A DNA stretch of 64,000 bases from Liolophura sinensis (Eukaryota; Mollusca; Polyplacophora; Chitonida; Chitonidae): the NCBI RefSeq assembly GCF_032854445.1, contig NC_088301.1, positions 41,659,116-41,723,115 on the forward strand. Reading direction: 5' to 3'. The position numbers and the translations under genes are program-made. Shown here one piece after another: positions 63,768 through 64,000 of the stretch. The first letter of the stretch is position 1. Every line of letters starts with the position of its first letter. The notes beneath the pieces were generated by a model. That model searched no databases. It saw only the letters and a list, made by a program, of their open reading frames with translations, and was not told the DNA's origin.

Positions 63768-64000
63768 ATCTAAGTTGTGAAACAGAGCCTAATTTGCATA
63801 AATCCAATATGGCCGGGCTGAAATCACAAATATTTCGCGGTATTTCAGCGAAACAGTTATTCGTGTACGAACATTTTGATGAATTACAATGTAAAACTAT
63901 ATTAATACACACTCAAAAGCTACCATTGTACATGTAAATAATAAAGGATTGTTCACAAGATATTAATGTACTATTTAAAATATAGGATATTCCTTTTATT

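Overview
This is eukaryotic (animal) genomic DNA, AT-rich and intron-rich, with a single 200-base assembly gap (24914-25113). Two vertebrate-conserved genes (CCDC146 and FAM185A), a mollusc-type tRNA-derived SINE with a tail reading like 'cgtactcaagaatatttcac', and a second tRNA-headed SINE family point to a lophotrochozoan, most probably a mollusc or possibly a brachiopod. The species cannot be fixed from the sequence alone.

Layout. Positions 1-9893 hold the 3' two-thirds of CCDC146 (+ strand, 12 exons, polyA signal at 9888). A degenerate pogo/Tigger-like DNA transposon with TA target duplications occupies 11294-13449; it carries the broken 3' half of a transposase with a C-terminal PHD-like finger. 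Positions 14719-16506 (- strand) and 21701-23777 (+ strand) are two divergently oriented, paralogous genes. Each encodes a secreted pro-protein with the same unusual cysteine pattern, loosely like the Spaetzle/Trunk cystine-knot ligands, and this pair is the most interesting content of the window. FAM185A runs on the - strand from 29244 to about 25618, and its 3' end falls into or beyond the assembly gap. A young SINE has inserted 15 bases inside one of its introns. Positions 29.3-49.1 kb are gene-poor and repeat-rich: SINEs, an AT microsatellite, a G17 run, a 22-bp minisatellite of about 1.1 kb, a 41-bp minisatellite of about 0.9 kb, small inverted-repeat elements, and one unplaced 190-codon ORF at 37517-38089. 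A 31-bp minisatellite (49134-49400) lies just upstream of a four-exon gene (49788-55357, +) for a small secreted or membrane-tethered single-CUB-domain protein. From 55.4 kb to the end no convincing gene is visible, only a degenerate SINE, a hairpin repeat and a second copy of a ~400-bp inverted-repeat element.

The genes do not form an operon or pathway. CCDC146 is a centriole/flagellum protein, FAM185A is a conserved protein of poorly known function, and the two cystine-rich ligands and the CUB protein are extracellular. All gene models were built by hand from ORFs, GT/AG splice sites and phase consistency; no alignment or database search was run.
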